From Saprospiraceae bacterium (GTDB lineage: Bacteria > Bacteroidota > Bacteroidia > Chitinophagales > Saprospiraceae): DNA of 64,000 nt. This document shows, piece by piece, positions 18,988 to 27,474 of this stretch. How positions within the stretch are numbered: the first letter of the stretch is position 1; the number at the start of each line of letters is the position of its first letter. The stretch is taken from contig JADKCF010000005.1 in assembly GCA_016714765.1 (NCBI GenBank), positions 1-64,000 of the forward strand, given 5' to 3'. The position numbers and the translations under genes were made by a program. Below the pieces are notes generated by a model that saw only the letters and a program-made list of their open reading frames with translations, had not been told where the DNA came from and searched no databases.

Positions 18988-19898
18988 ATGAAGACAAGAA
19001 ACATTTTTAGCATCTTTTACTCCTGGCGGGTTTAGTGGGCTTTATGCCGGGCCTACAGGCACAGTCAAGATATTTTGACGAAAGATATATATATACTCAG
19101 GCACAGCTCAATCCACAGTTGATCAATCCTGGTGCAATAGGTTCTGCCATGAAGCATCAGATATTGCTCAATTACCGCAATAAGTGGTCAGGAATTGATG
19201 GTGCGCCCAGGACTGCAACCATCTCCTACAACGGCCCAGTGGGAAACAGACTGGGATTGGGTGTCAATATTGTAAGTGATAGATTTGGAGAGCTGGAAAC
19301 CACAAAAGGTGCTTTGGGTCTCAGTTATACCATCAAATCAGAAACCAATCAGGTTGGATTTGGAATTTCAGCAGAGTATATTAAGCATAGCTTATCAGGA
19401 TTTGGAAACTCAAACCCCAATGACCCTATCATTAACCTGGCACTTGCCGGAGCGGAGTACTTTGATGCGTCATTTGGTGTTTATGGTATTTACATGGACA
19501 GACTGACATACGGGCTTTCTTTGCCTTCAGCTGTGAGTTCTCGTATAAGCGATATTGACAACAACGCACCGGACAGAGATTTAGGATTTATACTACAGTT
19601 CGGATATAAAATTGATGTGCATTCTGATATCACGATGACACCGAGTCTGATCATGAAAAAACTGGCAAATGTGCCTACACATATAGATATGAATCTCAAT
19701 TTTGGATTTCTGCAGGACAAACTGATTGGTGGAGTGTCGTATACTTTAGGAGCGGATAAGAGATTAGGATTTCTTATAGGAACAAAAATCGAAAAATTTA
19801 ATTTCTATTATTCGTACAATACCTCATCTAACCTTATACAGGATTACAATAATGGGTCACACGAGCTGACACTGGGAGTAAATTTTGGTGGTAAATAA
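18988..19898 (+). CDS. PorP/SprF family outer-membrane protein (signal peptide frameshifted)
   Basis: A roughly 303-residue outer-membrane barrel of the PorP/SprF family: RYIYTQAQLNPQLINPGAIG, LLNYRNKWSGIDGAP, SYNGPVGNRLGLGVNIVSD. The open frame itself begins only at a GTG at 19035. The ATG at 18988 reads MKTRNIFSIF and, with one extra T in the TTTT run at 19015-19018, continues LLLAGLVGFMPGLQAQ into the barrel, a perfect signal peptide. It follows the type B T9SS protein by 38 bases, the usual pairing in which SprF-like proteins anchor their cognate cargo. A terminator follows. Confidence 0.88.
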
Positions 19899-19924
19899 TC
19901 AATGCCCGTTTTAGAATAAAAAGG

Positions 19925-19955
19925 AAGACCTGTAGCAATACGGGTCTTTTTTTTT
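19925..19955 (+). terminator. Rho-independent terminator after SprF-like gene
   Basis: AGACCTGT pairs with ACGGGTCT (one G-T pair) around a 6-base loop, followed by a run of nine T. Confidence 0.85.
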
Positions 19956-19984
19956 GTGTAATACATAAGGATAACTTACCTTTG
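19954..19984 (+). promoter_or_regulatory. Bacteroidota promoter for amidohydrolase
   Basis: TTG at 19954-19956 and TACCTTTG at 19977-19984 are separated by 20 bases, a near-ideal -33/-7 pair, 20 bases before the ATG at 20005. Confidence 0.7.
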
Positions 19985-20004
19985 AATCATTCTAATCGAT
20001 CATA

Positions 20005-21027
20005 ATGCGTATCAACAGCCACGGCCATTTATTACCTTACCCACATCAGATACCTGACTTCATGAAGAAAAAGCAGATATTTTGGGTGGAAAACGACATG
20101 TCCTGTATGTGTCAGGGTCAATGGCGCAGGCCGATCACAGACCCCAGTTTTTTTCTGGACCGCAAAATAGACTGGATGGCATCGAATCAGATAGATAAAG
20201 AAGTTATATTGAATCTGTCTCAATTGTATTGCAATGGCTATACCCGTCATGATGCCAGGGACGTTATCCGATTTCAGAATGATTACAATGCTTCAGTCCA
20301 ACATGAATATCCTGATAAGTTTATTTCAGGTTTTGTGGTCCAGGCATTATACATGGAGGATGCACTGAAGGAAATCGAAAGATGTGTAGAAGAGTTGAAA
20401 ATGTCTGTCCTATGCCTACCATCTCACTATCTCAATGCAGATAATCATTGGACTGCCATTGCTGATGAAGCAACCATACCTATTTTTGAAATGGCGAATC
20501 ATTATCATCTTGCAGTAGAAATCCACCCTTATAATGCTGAAGAAATTGTCCATCTTGAAGATAAATTCTGGCGCTTTCATCTCATATGGATGTGTGCTCA
20601 GACAGCTGATGCTTCTCATTTTTTCAACTTGCTGGATTTTCCGGATCGTTTTCCCGAAATGAGAACAAGCTTTGCTCATGGCAATCAATTCGGACATATG
20701 GGATATGGAAGGAGATTGCAGGGGTATAAAGGCAGACCAGATTTATTTAAAGGTGCAAGAAGCCCTGAAGAAAATCAACAGAATGCCAATGTTTTTTTTG
20801 ATACCTTAGTACATGATGTGCTGTCATTTGAACTGATGGTCAAGCGTGCAGGAGTATCACAGATCATTGCAGGACTGGACGATCCTTATCCTCTTGGTGA
20901 GATGGAAAGTGTAGAGGGCTCATACCCGGGCAGAGTGATCGATGAAGCCGTCATGGCACATATCATCACCGATTTTGAAAGAGATCAGATTTGGTGTGAT
21001 AATGTAATCAGATGGTTATATGGGTGA
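20005..21027 (+). CDS. ACMSD-like amidohydrolase (decarboxylase family)
   Basis: A 340-residue metal-dependent amidohydrolase. The H-x-H metal motif is His6/His8 (INSHGHLLP); further ligands are His174 (VEIHPYN), His225 (SFAHGN) and Asp292 (AGLDDPYP). This spacing closely matches aminocarboxymuconate semialdehyde decarboxylase (H9, H11, H177, H228, D294 in the Pseudomonas enzyme, from memory). ACMSD removes CO2 from the ring-opened product of 3-hydroxyanthranilate in tryptophan breakdown. The adjacent kynureninase supports that pathway. The exact substrate is not proven, since the family includes other decarboxylases and hydrolases. Confidence 0.8.
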   Translation: MRINSHGHLLPYPHQIPDFMKKKQIFWVENDMSCMCQGQWRRPITDPSFFLDRKIDWMASNQIDKEVILNLSQLYCNGYTRHDARDVIRFQNDYNASVQHEYPDKFISGFVVQALYMEDALKEIERCVEELKMSVLCLPSHYLNADNHWTAIADEATIPIFEMANHYHLAVEIHPYNAEEIVHLEDKFWRFHLIWMCAQTADASHFFNLLDFPDRFPEMRTSFAHGNQFGHMGYGRRLQGYKGRPDLFKGARSPEENQQNANVFFDTLVHDVLSFELMVKRAGVSQIIAGLDDPYPLGEMESVEGSYPGRVIDEAVMAHIITDFERDQIWCDNVIRWLYG

Positions 21028-21090
21028 CAATTATTATTTTTGGGGAAAATAAAATCAATTTTTACTTAGCACAATAAAATCGAAAGGCAC

Positions 21091-21570
21091 GTGAATACTT
21101 CACAATTATATGCACATACACAGGATCAAAATGATTCATTGGCAACCTTTAGAGATTGTTTTCATATACCTAAAGACGTACAGGGCAAAGATACAATATA
21201 TTTTTGCGGAAATAGTCTTGGACTGATGCCCAAATCTGCTACTGAGTACGTAACTCAGGAGTTAGAGGACTGGAAAAACTTGGGGGTGGAAGGCCACTTT
21301 CATGCAAAAAATCCATGGATGCCCTATCATGAATTTCTGACAAAAAATATGTCGGCTATAGTAGGTGCCAAGCCATCAGAAGTTGTCGTGATGAATAGTC
21401 TTACTGTCAATCTGCATTTATTGATGGTGAGTTTTTATAGACCCACCCCGAAAAGGTATAAAATATTATTTGATTATTCGCCTTTTCCTTCGGATAGGTA
21501 TGCGATTGCCAGTCAACTGAATTTTCATGGATTTGACCCCGAAGCAGGCATGATAGAGTGTAATCACTGA
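21091..21570 (+). pseudogene. kynU: Kynureninase, N-terminal part (internally deleted gene)
   Basis: Residues 1-156 match the N-terminal part of kynureninase: TIYFCGNSLGLMPKSA, WKNLGVEGHF, WMPYHEFL, VVVMNSLTVNLHLLM and FPSDRYAIASQLNFHG, including the phosphate-binding SLTVNLH. The start is a GTG, with no in-frame ATG nearby. The match ends at AGMIE; the next six bases lead to a stop at 21570. Roughly 45 residues expected between AGMIE and the downstream ITEMGHAKGC are absent, so this cannot be repaired by one base. It is either a real deletion or a misassembly. Confidence 0.8.
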
Positions 21571-21571
21571 A

Positions 21572-22219
21572 ATGGGCCATGCAAAAGGATGTATAGTCGG
21601 TTGTGATTTAGCACATGCTGCAGGAAATCTACACTTAAGTCTGCATGATGATGGTCCGGACTTTGCTGCCTGGTGTAGTTACAAATATTTAAATTCAGGT
21701 CCGGGTAGTTTGTCCGGTTGTTTTATTCACGAGAGACATCATAATGCTGATTTGCCAAGATTTGCAGGTTGGTGGGGACATGACAAGAGCACCAGGTTTT
21801 TGATGGGAAAGGATTTTCATCCCATACATTCAGCAGAAGGCTGGCAATTGAGTAATCAGCCCGTACTTTCTATGGCTGCCATAAGAGCATCATTGGATAT
21901 TTTTGCTGATGCAGGTATGGACAGACTTAGGATCAAATCTGAAAAGCTGACAGCTTATCTGGAGTTTCTGATATCGCAGGAAGGAAATGATAATATACAA
22001 GTGATCACCCCCTCAGATCCGAAGTACAGGGGATGTCAGCTTTCTATACAAATGAAATTTCCAGATAAAAGACTTTTTCACCACCTTTCGGTAAATGGCG
22101 TCATCGCAGACTGGCGGGAGCCTGATGTGATCAGAGTTGCACCTGTTCCATTGTACAATACATTTGAAGATGTCTGGCACTTCAGTAAAATTTTGCACGA
22201 AGGCCTTTTATCCCTATAA
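21572..22219 (+). pseudogene. kynU: Kynureninase, C-terminal part
   Basis: The C-terminal two-thirds of kynureninase, a PLP enzyme that splits kynurenine or 3-hydroxykynurenine to (3-hydroxy)anthranilate and alanine. It carries VGCDLAHAAGN, whose Asp contacts the PLP ring nitrogen, the Schiff-base Lys in CSYKYLNSGPG, and the conserved FAGWWGHD and EGWQLSNQPV. Homology begins a few codons upstream of the nominal ATG (ITEMGHAKGC). The active-site residues present are normal, so only the internal gap breaks the gene. Confidence 0.8.
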
Positions 22220-22334
22220 ACAGGCTAATTATATATATAGTCATGTTGATTAGAATAAACTCTATCACATGATAATGGACATCGAACTGATTGTGGATAT
22301 GTAGATTAAGACTTTAGAAATCCTTACAATCCAA

Positions 22335-22342
22335 TATCTTTG
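22335..22342 (+). promoter_or_regulatory. Bacteroidota -7 box for epimerase gene
   Basis: TATCTTTG lies 36 bases upstream of the ATG at 22379. An earlier TTG at 22340 would sit within it and is rejected as a start. Confidence 0.6.
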
Positions 22343-22378
22343 TTACTTTTGTATGGTAAAAATAATGCCATAGTATAC

Positions 22379-23497
22379 ATGAAGTCATCCAAAATTCATA
22401 AGGTAGAGATCATTCCCACCCAGATAAAACTCCACGAACCATTTGTCATTTCCAAAGGGGCACTGACCCACGCACGAAATACCGTAGTCAAAATTTATAA
22501 CAGCGATGGAACCTATGGCATAGGCGAATGCTGTCCTTACAGGTCTATCCATGGCGAAACACAGACTGGTACAGTTGCTTTTGCTAAAGACCTGGCAGAG
22601 GCACTCATAGGGGCTGATCCAAGAGAAATCCACAAACATATTGCATTGATGGACCGCATGATTGTCGGTAATGCATCTGTAAAATGTGCTTTTGATATGG
22701 CACTTTATGATTTGGTAGCAAAAATGGATGACCTGCCGCTTTATGCATTTCTAAAAGGAGACAGGGACAAAAAGATATTTACAGACAATACAGTCAGTCT
22801 TCTTTCCAAAGATAAAATGGTCGAAAAAGCGTTAAAATTTAAGGAAATGGGATTTCCGGTACTGAAAGTGAAATTGGGTGAACGAGGGTATACAAAAGAT
22901 ATTGAGCGTATGAAAGCCATACGTACTGCAGTCGGAGAAGACTTACCATTGCGCATCGATGCCAATCAGGGATGGAATTACCTGGACGCAAAGCGGGCCC
23001 TGGAAGGGATGAAAGACCTGAATATTGAACACTGCGAAGAACCCGTACAGGCGGGAAATTTCGCAGATCAGGTGCGATTGACAGCTTGCAGCCCGATTCC
23101 TATCATGGCAGACGAGTCCGTGTTTAATCATAAGGATGCTTATAAGGTGCTCAGTCAGCATGCAGCCCATATGATCAATATAAAACTAGGCAAATCTGGA
23201 GGTATATGCAATGCTATGAAGGTGGCAGCTATTGCACAGGGAGCAGATGTGTATTGTCAGACAGGTTCTTTTTCAGAATCAAGATTGGGGATTTCTGCTT
23301 TGGTACATTTTGATATGGCTTGGGATCACATCATACATCACGATCTGGATAGTCCGCTTATGCTGTCGGAAGACCCTGTGACAGGTGGTATGATGTATCA
23401 CAAAGACTGGCAGGTGACAGTAGACGACACTCCCGGCCATGGTGCAGATTTTGACCCAATATTTCTGAAAAGGTTTGAGATGCTGGAAGTAAGGTAA
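22379..23497 (+). CDS. Dipeptide epimerase-like enolase superfamily enzyme
   Basis: A 372-residue enolase-superfamily protein of the muconate-lactonising/dipeptide-epimerase group. The capping domain is at 1-130, then a TIM barrel with the K-x-K acid/base motif KVK 163-165, metal ligands Asp194 (RIDANQGW), Glu220 (HCEEPV) and Asp245 (ADESV), and the second base Lys269 (INIKLGKSGG). This pattern fits enzymes that invert a chiral centre in dipeptides such as L-Ala-D/L-Glu. The ATP-grasp and amidotransferase genes downstream suggest a role in a peptide-like metabolite; true substrate unknown. Confidence 0.82.
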   Translation: MKSSKIHKVEIIPTQIKLHEPFVISKGALTHARNTVVKIYNSDGTYGIGECCPYRSIHGETQTGTVAFAKDLAEALIGADPREIHKHIALMDRMIVGNASVKCAFDMALYDLVAKMDDLPLYAFLKGDRDKKIFTDNTVSLLSKDKMVEKALKFKEMGFPVLKVKLGERGYTKDIERMKAIRTAVGEDLPLRIDANQGWNYLDAKRALEGMKDLNIEHCEEPVQAGNFADQVRLTACSPIPIMADESVFNHKDAYKVLSQHAAHMINIKLGKSGGICNAMKVAAIAQGADVYCQTGSFSESRLGISALVHFDMAWDHIIHHDLDSPLMLSEDPVTGGMMYHKDWQVTVDDTPGHGADFDPIFLKRFEMLEVR

Positions 23498-23544
23498 ATC
23501 ACTTTACTTGTGTACGTGTGATTTTTTTTAAACTTTAATTATCC

Positions 23545-23552
23545 TATTTTTG
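23545..23552 (+). promoter_or_regulatory. Possible Bacteroidota -7 box for ATP-grasp operon
   Basis: TATTTTTG matches TAnnTTTG, 92 bases before the ATG at 23645. It suggests the three-gene operon has its own promoter with a long leader. Confidence 0.4.
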
Positions 23553-23644
23553 AATAATTCAAACTTATGTTTAATATTTGCAGATATTAGGGAAATAATC
23601 TTAATAAGTACATCCAATCATTCAGATAATAAAAAAGTAAGAAT

Positions 23645-24616
23645 ATGGTGAAGAAAATAGGAATTTTGTTCGGTAAAGAAAACACATTTCCGCAGGCTTT
23701 TATCGAGAGAGTCAATTCTAAAAAAGTAAAGGGTATCGTTGCAGAGGCTGTTGAAATAGATGTGGTCGAGCAAGCAGACCCTTCAGCTTATGCAGTGATC
23801 ATTGACAGGATATCTCAGGATGTTCCTTTTTACAGAGCATATCTTAAAAACGCAGCTCTGATGGGTACTGCAGTGGTCAATAATCCATTCTGGTGGAGTG
23901 CCGATGAAAAGTTTTTCAACAATTGCCTTTCCAAAACGCTCGGTGTTCCTGTTCCCAACACGGTATTGTTACCTTCGTACAACCGCCCTGATGATACATC
24001 AGAGCAATCATTTAGAAATCTGAAGTATCCTACAGACTGGGAAAGAATTTTTGACTATATCAAGTTTCCTGCCTACATGAAGCCACACTCAGGAGGAGGA
24101 TGGAAAAGTGTCTATAAAGTGACAAGTCCTGAAGACCTGTGGGTAAAACATGCTGAAACGGACCAACTGGTCATGTTGCTACAGGAAGAAATTGTGTTTG
24201 ACCATTATTTCAGATGTTATTATCTGGCAGGAGACAGAGTGCATATCATGCCATACGAACCGCGAAATCCACATCACCTCAGATACGTAGTCGATAATCC
24301 GACTAAAGATAAAAAGCTGTTAGCAACAATTGAGCAGTATACCAAGACTCTTTGTAACGGACTGGGATATGATTTTAATACTGTAGAATTTGCCGTCAGA
24401 GATGGTATTCCTATAGCAATAGATTTTTGCAATCCTGCTCCGGATGCAGATATAAACTCAGTAGGTCAAGCTAATTTTGATTGGATCGTCGAGAACGCAG
24501 CCTTGATGGCCATAGAAAAAGCACAAAATCATAAAGCAAATCAGACAAACCTTACATGGGGCACATTTATAAGTGATATATTTGCACCTTCAAAACCATC
24601 TTCTGCAAAAAAATAA
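23645..24616 (+). CDS. ATP-grasp carboxylate-amine ligase-like protein
   Basis: A 323-residue protein with a RimK-like ATP-grasp layout. The N-terminal domain is at 1-90. The nucleotide-binding segment FPAYMKPHSGGGWKSVYKV contains the Lys and Gly-rich loop, LLQEEIVFDHYFRCYYLAGD follows, and the metal-binding strand is AIDFCNPAPDAD. Such enzymes activate a carboxylate as acyl phosphate and join it to an amine. It is the first gene of an operon with a class I amidotransferase (33-base gap) and a second ATP-grasp-like protein. The substrate is not recognisable from sequence. Confidence 0.75.
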   Translation: MVKKIGILFGKENTFPQAFIERVNSKKVKGIVAEAVEIDVVEQADPSAYAVIIDRISQDVPFYRAYLKNAALMGTAVVNNPFWWSADEKFFNNCLSKTLGVPVPNTVLLPSYNRPDDTSEQSFRNLKYPTDWERIFDYIKFPAYMKPHSGGGWKSVYKVTSPEDLWVKHAETDQLVMLLQEEIVFDHYFRCYYLAGDRVHIMPYEPRNPHHLRYVVDNPTKDKKLLATIEQYTKTLCNGLGYDFNTVEFAVRDGIPIAIDFCNPAPDADINSVGQANFDWIVENAALMAIEKAQNHKANQTNLTWGTFISDIFAPSKPSSAKK

Positions 24617-24649
24617 TTTTTAATACTTATCACAGAAGAAAAAGTACTG

Positions 24650-25471
24650 ATGGAGCAAAAGTTAAGACTGGCAATCCTGGATATGAATGATGGCAAACCC
24701 AATCAGGGTATGCGTTGTATAAGGACATTGCAGCTATGTACAGCAGTGCTTTTGATATCGATGAGTTTGATGTCAGAAATAAAAGAAATTCCCGGGCTGG
24801 ATTATGATGTCTACATTTCCAGCGGAGGCCCCGGCAACCCTCTGGAAGGGGATGGTGTATGGGATAAAAACTGGTATAACCTGGTAGGTGACTTATGGGA
24901 GTTCAATAAAAACAGCAGACACGAAAAGAAGTTTATGTTCTTCATATGTCATTCATTTCAGATGGCATGTAATTTTTTTGAATTGGGTACCCTGGCACCC
25001 CGTAAATCCACATCTTTTGGAGTCATGCCGGTACACAAGACAAAGTACGGGGAGACTGACCCTATCTTTAAAATGCTTTTCGACCCGTTTTATGCCGTGG
25101 ATAGCCGTGACTTTCAGCTTATTCAGCCGGACCTGGATGTATTCAGAATGCATGGAGCTAAAATACTGGCACTCGAAAAAATACGAAGTCATGTGGAGTA
25201 CGAAAGGGCTATCATGGCAGTCAGATTTTCTGATGAGTTTATAGGTACACAGTTTCACCCTGAAGCTGACCCAATAGGAATGAAGATTCATTTCGAAAAA
25301 CCTGAAGTAAGAGATAAAGTCATTGCCAACTTTGGACAGTCAAAATATGATGTCATGATGGACCACATAGACGATCCCGATAAAATAGAAATGACACATA
25401 ATACAATCCTTCCTTTATTTATTGAAAATGCACTGGATAGTATTTTTGAAAAAAATGCAGTAATGGTATGA
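24650..25471 (+). CDS. Class I glutamine amidotransferase-like protein (compensated frameshift near N-terminus)
   Basis: A 273-residue class I amidotransferase. The nucleophile is Cys100 (FFICHSFQMA), with the catalytic pair His203/Glu205 (QFHPEAD) and a YISSGGPG oxyanion region at 55-62. Residues 24-45 (an unusual hydrophobic run, LQLCTAVLLISMSLM) look out of frame. The next frame over gives DIAAMYSSAFDIDEFDVRNK, which fits the family. A lost A at 24721-24722 and a gained A at 24781-24784 would explain both ends. It hydrolyses glutamine for ammonia, or hydrolyses gamma-glutamyl amides. The stop overlaps the next start (ATGA at 25468-25471), implying coupled translation. Confidence 0.8.
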   Translation: MEQKLRLAILDMNDGKPNQGMRCIRTLQLCTAVLLISMSLMSEIKEIPGLDYDVYISSGGPGNPLEGDGVWDKNWYNLVGDLWEFNKNSRHEKKFMFFICHSFQMACNFFELGTLAPRKSTSFGVMPVHKTKYGETDPIFKMLFDPFYAVDSRDFQLIQPDLDVFRMHGAKILALEKIRSHVEYERAIMAVRFSDEFIGTQFHPEADPIGMKIHFEKPEVRDKVIANFGQSKYDVMMDHIDDPDKIEMTHNTILPLFIENALDSIFEKNAVMV

Positions 25472-26664
25472 TACCCGAGATCAGAGAGAAATACAATCGT
25501 GAGTTTACACCCGAAAAGTATGAGCAGTTTAAAGAAGGCGTAAGGCTGAAGTATAATTACAAACCACTTTTCAGAGAAGCAGAAACCCCATTTTTTATTC
25601 CCAAAATTCTGAAAGAAAGGTTGCTCGAAGCTTGTGGCCAAATCAGTGAGACCGTCATCAGACCTGACATTAAAACCATCACACAAGGAGCACTTTACGA
25701 TCCGGAATTGATAGTACCCAATGAAGACGAACATACCACATTTTTACAAATGGATTTCGGAGTTTGTCTCGATGAAAACGGTGATCCTTTTCCTCAGCTG
25801 ATTGAGATTCAGGGGTTTCCGTCGGTTTATTTTTTTCAGTATATGGTTTCACAGGCGTATAAGGAACATTTTGATATTCCTGCCAATATGACTTGTTATT
25901 TCAAAGATTTGACACCTGAGACATATAAGGAGTTCATGCGCAGTATCATAGTAGGAGACTCTAATCCTGAAAATGTAGTGCTGCTGGAAATAGAACCCGA
26001 AAAGCAAACAACATACATCGATATGCTCAGTACCTCAGTAGAACTAGGTATTCCTGTCGTTTGTGTGACCAAAGTTTTTAAACTGGGCAGACGTTTGTTT
26101 TACATGAATAAAAATGGTGAGTTGGTCCGGATACTGAAAATATACAACAGAGTCATTTTTGACGAATTGTATCAGCGACCCGATTTGAAAATGCAGTTTA
26201 AGTTTACAGATGATCTGGATGTGGAGTGGATCGGTCATCCCAACTGGTTTTACAGAATCAGTAAGTATTTGATGCCATTTCTCAAAAACAAGTATGTTCC
26301 CGAAACACATTTTCTTGACAAAATGGAAGTACTGCCTTCAGATCTTGAAAATTATGTACTCAAGCCACTTTTTTCGTTTGCGGGAGCAGGCGTGATCATA
26401 GATGTAAGCAGGGAGGACATCGATCAGATCCAGGACAGATCCAATTATATACTTCAACATAAGGTCCATTACGAACCCGTACTAAAAACCCCAAATGATC
26501 CTGTCAAAGTGGAGATAAGGATGCTCATGATGTGGCCTAAAGACGCTCATGCACCTTTTGTCGTCAATAATTTGGTACGCTTGTCCAAAGGCAAGATGAT
26601 TGGTGTCAAATACAACAAAGACATGGACTGGGTAGGAGGCAGTGTAGGTTTTTTTGAAGCATAG
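25468..26664 (+). CDS. ATP-grasp-like protein of unknown function, third gene of the operon
   Basis: A 398-residue protein I do not recognise by name. Its C-terminal third has an ATP-grasp-like nucleotide-binding look: NYVLKPLFSFAGAGVIIDV around residue 295-313, NYILQHKV near 330, VEIRMLMMW near 350 and a conserved-looking NNLVRLSKG. The middle contains PQLIEIQGFPSVYFFQ, which may bind substrate. There is no signal peptide or membrane segment. It overlaps the amidotransferase by four bases and ends the operon. A ligase acting with the upstream genes is inference. Confidence 0.6.
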   Translation: MIPEIREKYNREFTPEKYEQFKEGVRLKYNYKPLFREAETPFFIPKILKERLLEACGQISETVIRPDIKTITQGALYDPELIVPNEDEHTTFLQMDFGVCLDENGDPFPQLIEIQGFPSVYFFQYMVSQAYKEHFDIPANMTCYFKDLTPETYKEFMRSIIVGDSNPENVVLLEIEPEKQTTYIDMLSTSVELGIPVVCVTKVFKLGRRLFYMNKNGELVRILKIYNRVIFDELYQRPDLKMQFKFTDDLDVEWIGHPNWFYRISKYLMPFLKNKYVPETHFLDKMEVLPSDLENYVLKPLFSFAGAGVIIDVSREDIDQIQDRSNYILQHKVHYEPVLKTPNDPVKVEIRMLMMWPKDAHAPFVVNNLVRLSKGKMIGVKYNKDMDWVGGSVGFFEA

Positions 26665-26672
26665 TCAAATCA

Positions 26673-27389
26673 TTAATCCTGCTGCCTGCCATTGTATAAC
26701 ACAATAGAAATACCATAAAGGAAAAAGCGCTCTTCCTGGGGTTTTACAGCCATATAACTATTATCTATCTGTACATTCAGTTCCTGGTCAAAGCTGCTGA
26801 TATCCAAGTTTTTTAGGGGCACCTGCACGTATGGTTTAAATGCTATACCGACCTTGTCACCGGGAAACTGAAAAATAAGATAAAATTTACTAGCCAAACC
26901 CGATTCATGTGTAACGGATCTTTTTTTCCTGGGAGCACCCGGAATATCTGTTTTGAGTCTGGCAGTCCGGTAACCTAAAGATGCACCATAACCGAAGTGA
27001 CCAAAATAATTTTCTATTCCCGTCGAAAACTCTGTCAGACTGAGAAACCATTTATCCTGAAAAGTTGACTTATCTGCCAGTGTGCCGAAAATATCACTTT
27101 TATCACTCATACTGTTCCATGACACTTCAAAGCCAACCCTGTTGATCCTGTACCTTACGCCTATTTCCAGACCGTGGAGGGATCTGAAATCATTCAATGC
27201 ATCATCTAGCCTGCCAGAAGGATTATTGGAAACAAAATCAGTATTAAACTTGCTGACCACAGCATTGAGTACAGGTGCTTTCGTAAACCCACCTGCATAG
27301 CCCACCTTGAGATTTACTTGGCCGGCTGCACTGAAGTACAAAGCTATACATATAACTAATGATAAATATATTTTTTTATTAGGGTGCAT
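26673..27389 (-). CDS. Putative outer-membrane beta-barrel protein
   Basis: A 238-residue protein with a signal peptide (KKIYLSLVICIALYFSAAGQ) and alternating short amphipathic strands such as LEIGVRYRINRVGFEVSW, YGASLGYRTARL and FFLYGISIVLYN, consistent with a small outer-membrane barrel. No family recognised. It converges with the ATP-grasp operon, stop to stop 8 bases apart, and is divergent from the TMTC-like gene. Confidence 0.6.
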   Translation of the reverse strand: MHPNKKIYLSLVICIALYFSAAGQVNLKVGYAGGFTKAPVLNAVVSKFNTDFVSNNPSGRLDDALNDFRSLHGLEIGVRYRINRVGFEVSWNSMSDKSDIFGTLADKSTFQDKWFLSLTEFSTGIENYFGHFGYGASLGYRTARLKTDIPGAPRKKRSVTHESGLASKFYLIFQFPGDKVGIAFKPYVQVPLKNLDISSFDQELNVQIDNSYMAVKPQEERFFLYGISIVLYNGRQQD

Positions 27390-27474
27390 CCTGATTTTTT
27401 AAAAATTTTCAAAAGAACTACAAAAATAGATGAATTTTGCGAATCTTTGCATTACGAGCGATAATAACCACTTT

